DNA of 64,000 nt, taken from assembly GCA_030535235.1 (NCBI GenBank), contig JAUNCL010000004.1, forward strand, positions 45,666 to 109,665, read 5' to 3'. Each line of letters opens with the position of its first letter. Position 1 is the first letter of the stretch. Below the pieces are notes generated by a model that was not told where the DNA came from, ran no database searches, and was given only the letters and a program-made list of their open reading frames with translations. This DNA comes from Bacillota bacterium (GTDB taxonomy: Bacteria > Bacillota > Clostridia > Oscillospirales > Oscillospiraceae). A program made the position numbers and the translations under genes. This document shows positions 61,330-64,000 of this stretch, one piece after another.

Positions 61330-61977
61330 TTATAAAATGTCTTCTAAGGCGTCGGGGTTCAGCAGGGTGACCGTCCCCCGGCCCAGGGCAACGATCCCCC
61401 GGTCAGAGAACTGCTTGAGCATCCGGGTCACCACCTCCCGGGAGGAGCCGATGCACCGGGCGATCTGCTCGTGGGTGACGGAAAAGACCAGGGTCCCCTG
61501 GTGCGCCTGCTCATCCCGCAGGAAAAGCGCCAGCCGCTTCTCCAGGCTGAAAAACACGATCTGCTGGAGGGTCTTCAGAGCGCCGGAATACTGCAGGGTG
61601 GCCTGCTTGTATACGATCCGCTCCACGTCCGGGTTCTGGTTCATAAGCTGGGAGAGGATCATGGCCGGCAGGATGGCTACCTCTGTGTTGACCTCCGCAG
61701 TGATGTGGCTATCCGTCTCGATGACCCGGAAAACACAGGCGGCGGACAGGATGCAGGTCTGCCCGGCGTCTGCCCGGAGGATGGTGACCTCCCGCCCCTC
61801 CTCAGACAGGGCGGAAAAGGCCAAGCGGCCCTTTCGGACAAAAATCATGCCCACACAGACGTCCCCGTGCCGGTGGACCATCTGCCCCTTGCGATAGGTC
61901 GTAATCTGGATGGAACGGTTCAGCAGGTCCTGCTGCTCCGGTGTCAGATAGGAATAAAAGGCGATATCCTGATTCAA
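61330..61977 (-). CDS. Crp/Fnr-family transcriptional regulator
   Basis: 215 residues: cyclic-nucleotide-binding-like beta barrel at about 15-115 (GQMVHRHGDVCVGMIFVRKG) and winged helix at about 155-205 (VTHEQIARCIGSSREVVTRM, FSDRGIVALGRGTVTLL). The N-terminal Cys cluster of FNR that binds [4Fe-4S] is missing. Cysteines remain at VCVG, TCIL and AACVF, but without that pattern. Divergent from desulfoferrodoxin, with a 23-bp near-palindrome in between, so it may control that gene and itself (inference). Confidence 0.9.
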   Translation of the reverse strand: MNQDIAFYSYLTPEQQDLLNRSIQITTYRKGQMVHRHGDVCVGMIFVRKGRLAFSALSEEGREVTILRADAGQTCILSAACVFRVIETDSHITAEVNTEVAILPAMILSQLMNQNPDVERIVYKQATLQYSGALKTLQQIVFFSLEKRLALFLRDEQAHQGTLVFSVTHEQIARCIGSSREVVTRMLKQFSDRGIVALGRGTVTLLNPDALEDIL

Positions 61978-62074
61978 CGCAATGACCTCCCCTGCCCGGA
62001 CGCCGCTAAAATATTTCTCTTAGGTGACTAAATCACTGTAAAGTCCGGTGTTTCAGTGCTATTATCATATCACA

Positions 62075-62097
62075 AAGTATAACTAAGTTACATACTT
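62075..62097. promoter_or_regulatory. Near-palindrome between the Crp/Fnr and desulfoferrodoxin genes
   Basis: Outer arms AAGTAT/ATACTT and inner arms around TAAC-TAA-GTTA form an imperfect 23-bp dyad. It lies in the 160-nt divergent gap and is a candidate operator. A second small dyad GTGA-N5-TCAC is at about 62016-62028. Confidence 0.45.
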
Positions 62098-62137
62098 ATT
62101 TTTAAAATAAAAGGTTTCACCTGAAAGGAGCACTACT

Positions 62138-62518
62138 ATGGAAATGAAGTTCTTTAAATGTGGTCACTGCGGCAACATCGTTGCCTATGTCAAGGAGAGC
62201 GGCGCCAAGATCAGCTGCTGCGGCGAGGAAATGACCGAGATGGTCCCCAAGACCGCTGACTCCGCCACCGAGAAGCATGTCCCCGTGGTCAAGGTCGAGG
62301 GCAACCTGGTCACCGTCACCGTGGGTTCCACCCTGCACCCCATGGCTGAAGAGCACTTCATTCAGTGGATCAGCCTGCAGACCGAGCAGGGCAACCAGCG
62401 CAAGGCTCTGGCTCCCGGTCAGGAGCCCACTGTCACCTTCGCCATCGCTCCCGGCGATAAGGTCGTGGCAGCTTACGAGTACTGCAACCTCCACGGTCTG
62501 TGGAAGGCAGAGGTCTGA
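62138..62518 (+). CDS. dfx: Desulfoferrodoxin (superoxide reductase, two-iron type)
   Basis: Reduces superoxide to peroxide without forming O2, protecting anaerobes. 126 residues. The N-terminal desulforedoxin domain has CGHC (8-11) and CC (27-28), so centre I is present. Centre II ligands are His in EKHVP, LHPM and EEHFIQW and Cys/His in CNLHGLW. SD AAAGGAG. Divergent from a Crp/Fnr protein. Confidence 0.95.
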   Translation: MEMKFFKCGHCGNIVAYVKESGAKISCCGEEMTEMVPKTADSATEKHVPVVKVEGNLVTVTVGSTLHPMAEEHFIQWISLQTEQGNQRKALAPGQEPTVTFAIAPGDKVVAAYEYCNLHGLWKAEV

Positions 62519-62536
62519 TTCAAACGATCCTCAACT

Positions 62537-62566
62537 GCCCGTGCCTGATTCTCTCAGGCACGGGCT
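62537..62566 (+). terminator. Terminator after desulfoferrodoxin
   Basis: Stem GCCCGTGCCTGA/TCAGGCACGGGC with a 5-nt loop, then TTCCCATTTT. Confidence 0.85.
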
Positions 62567-62595
62567 TCCCATTTTCCCAATAGGAGACAACCACT

Positions 62596-63786
62596 ATGAG
62601 CATCCAAAGCACCCCCAGAGCCAGCCGGCTCCACATCGGGCTCTTCGGCAGACGGAACGCAGGGAAGTCCTCCCTCATCAACGCCCTCACCGGCCAGGAG
62701 ATCTCCCTGGTCTCCCCGGTGGCCGGCACAACCACCGACCCAGTCTACAAATCCTTCGAGCTCCACGGCGTCGGCCCCGTGGTCTTTATCGACACCGCCG
62801 GCCTGGACGACCAGGGCGATTTGGGCCAGCTCCGGGTGGAAAAGACCCGGCAGGCCCTGGAGAAAACCGACCTGGCCCTCCTGGTCCTCACGGAAGCCCC
62901 CCGGGAGGAGCTGCCTTGGCTGGACCTTTTGAAAGAGAAAAAAATCCCCACTCTGGCCGTGCTGAACAAGCGGGACCGGTTGGAAAACCCGGACGCCCTG
63001 GCGGAGAGCCTCCAGGAGACCCTGGGGCTCCCCGTCCTGGCGGTGAGCGCCGCCACGGGAGAGAACATCCCCGCCCTGCGGCAGGAACTGGTCAAGCTGG
63101 TCCCCGATGACTTCTGGGACCTGACCATCACCGGCGATCTGGCCGCCGAAGGAGACCTGGTCCTGCTGGTGATGCCCCAGGACCTACAGGCCCCCAAGGG
63201 GCGGCTCATCCTCCCCCAGGTCCAGACCATCCGGGAGCTGCTGGACAAGAAATGCGCCGTGATGAGCTGCACGGCGGACTGCCTGGAAAGGACCCTGGCC
63301 ACCCTGGCCAGGCCCCCCAAGCTCATCATCACCGATTCTCAGGTCTTTCCCCTGGTCTGGCAGTCCAAGCCGGCGGAGAGCCTGCTGACTTCCTTCTCCA
63401 TCCTCTTCGCGGGATACAAGGGGGACATCGGGGCCTTCCTGGAGGGGGCCGCCGCCATCGAGACTCTGACGCCCGCCTCCCGGGTCCTCATTGCCGAGGC
63501 CTGCGCCCACGCCCCCACCCAGGAGGACATCGGCCGGGTGAAGATCCCCAACCTCCTGCGGAAGAAGGTGGGCCAGGGACTGGCCATCGACTTTGTGCGG
63601 GGGAATGACTTCCCCGAGGACCTCTCCCCCTACGATCTGGTCATCCACTGCGGGGCCTGCATGTTCAACCGCCGCCATGTGCTCAACCGAATCGCCCAGG
63701 CGGAGAGCCAGAAGGTCCCCATCTGCAACTACGGGGTGGTCCTGGCTTCTTTGGCCGGCATCCTGGACAAGGTCTGCCACGCCTGA
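62596..63786 (+). CDS. hydF: [FeFe] hydrogenase maturation GTPase HydF
   Basis: Scaffold that assembles and delivers the 2Fe subcluster of [FeFe] hydrogenase. 396 residues. GTPase domain with GRRNAGKSSLINALTG (about 14-29), TTTDP and NKRD. The cluster ligands are the CAH (about residue 299) and the HCGAC (about 347-351) with 45 residues between the histidines, which fits the HydF pattern CxH-x(44-53)-HCxxC. Requires HydE and HydG, which are not in the window. Confidence 0.97.
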   Translation: MSIQSTPRASRLHIGLFGRRNAGKSSLINALTGQEISLVSPVAGTTTDPVYKSFELHGVGPVVFIDTAGLDDQGDLGQLRVEKTRQALEKTDLALLVLTEAPREELPWLDLLKEKKIPTLAVLNKRDRLENPDALAESLQETLGLPVLAVSAATGENIPALRQELVKLVPDDFWDLTITGDLAAEGDLVLLVMPQDLQAPKGRLILPQVQTIRELLDKKCAVMSCTADCLERTLATLARPPKLIITDSQVFPLVWQSKPAESLLTSFSILFAGYKGDIGAFLEGAAAIETLTPASRVLIAEACAHAPTQEDIGRVKIPNLLRKKVGQGLAIDFVRGNDFPEDLSPYDLVIHCGACMFNRRHVLNRIAQAESQKVPICNYGVVLASLAGILDKVCHA

Positions 63787-63798
63787 TACAAAATTCAC

Positions 63799-63830
63799 CC
63801 GCCGCCGGCATGTCCGACGGCGGTTTTTTT
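63799..63830 (+). terminator. hydF terminator
   Basis: GC stem CCGCCG-CGG/CCG-CGGCGG followed by T7. Confidence 0.9.
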
Positions 63831-63835
63831 ATAGA

Positions 63836-63869
63836 AAAAGCCCCGAATGCTTTCGCATTCGAGGCTTTT
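63836..63869 (-). terminator. tRNA operon terminator
   Basis: Minus-strand stem AAAAAGCCTCGAATGC/GCATTCGGGGCTTTTT with a GAAA loop, directly after tRNA-Cys. Confidence 0.9.
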
Positions 63870-63943
<74 letters not shown>

Positions 63944-63946
63944 ACA

Positions 63947-64000
63947 TGGAGCGAGTGACGAGGCTCGAACTCGCTACCTCCACCTTGGCAAGGTGGCGCT
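63947..64000 (-). tRNA. tRNA-Gly (GCC), 5' end outside the window
   Basis: Only the 3' 54 nt are present. The anticodon loop TTGCCAA lies in a CCACC/GGTGG stem and gives anticodon GCC. The T-arm has GTTCGAGC, with U73 and CCA encoded. It lies 3 nt upstream of tRNA-Cys in the same transcript. Confidence 0.9.

Overview
The window looks like chromosomal DNA from a GC-rich (about 60-65 % by eye), spore-forming, strictly anaerobic Firmicute. The gene content fits the Oscillospiraceae (Flavonifractor / Lawsonibacter / Intestinimonas-like organisms), although the genus is an inference. Sporulation and germination genes are present (SpoVAD/SpoVAE, a split SleC-like cortex-lytic set, a LysM-GH18 SleL/YaaH-like hydrolase). 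So are anaerobe markers (HydF hydrogenase maturase, desulfoferrodoxin, an EFR1-type flavodoxin-ferredoxin) and Gram-positive surface genes (SLH-domain proteins, a CsaB-type pyruvyltransferase, DivIVA, SepF). Promoters resemble the vegetative sigma-A type (TTGNNN-N17-TATAAT), and many genes end in strong GC hairpins shared by convergent neighbours. No phage, transposase, integrase, CRISPR or defence island was seen; this is a dense core-genome segment.

Layout. 1-9.5 kb: a truncated acyl-CoA synthetase, oligoendopeptidase F with a P1-family peptidase, MurC, a phosphopantetheinyl transferase with 3-methyladenine DNA glycosylase, and PcrA/UvrD helicase. 9.5-12.5 kb: an EFR1 protein, a Nudix hydrolase, a YARHG lipoprotein and a metallo-beta-lactamase-fold hydrolase. 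12.5-20.4 kb: envelope and spore wall genes, namely three ORFs that together resemble SleC, a 909-residue SLH/L,D-transpeptidase, an acyl-ACP thioesterase with a YgjP-like metalloprotein, an amidase lipoprotein and a GIY-YIG protein. 20.4-27.1 kb: two small membrane proteins and the whole UMP pathway from carbamoyl aspartate on as one operon, pyrC-K-D-F-E-B-I. 27.2-31.8 kb: a LysR regulator and a TAXI-type TRAP transporter. 32-37.6 kb: the SleL-like hydrolase, an acyl-CoA ligase coupled to a SecB-like protein, spoVAD-spoVAE and a family 4 uracil-DNA glycosylase.

37.7-46 kb: an AT-richer SLH protein, NAD(P)HX epimerase, a membrane-anchored foldase, TcdA, a TauE/SafE transporter split into two overlapping halves, and an NhaC-type antiporter whose leader is a lysine riboswitch with its terminator. 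46-58 kb: a glycosyltransferase-CsaB fusion, a DivIVA-type protein, an rRNA-methyltransferase-like gene followed by the ECF transporter energy module (ecfA1-ecfA2-ecfT), truA, DUF5711, CvpA, and a ClpE-like unfoldase. 58-64 kb: a GntR-controlled ABC exporter, a zincin, SepF, a Crp/Fnr regulator divergent from desulfoferrodoxin, HydF, and tandem tRNA-Gly/tRNA-Cys genes running in from the right edge.

The genes that appear to work together are these. CsaB-type pyruvylation of a wall polymer would provide the anchor for the two SLH proteins. The SleC-like set, SleL-like hydrolase, amidase and SpoVA proteins belong to spore cortex metabolism and germination. The pyr operon is a complete pathway segment. 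Desulfoferrodoxin and the Crp/Fnr protein form an oxidative-stress pair. The least ordinary items are the split SleC, the riboswitch-controlled antiporter with an extracytoplasmic zinc-ribbon-like head, the SecB-like protein in a Gram-positive context and the SLH/L,D-transpeptidase architecture.
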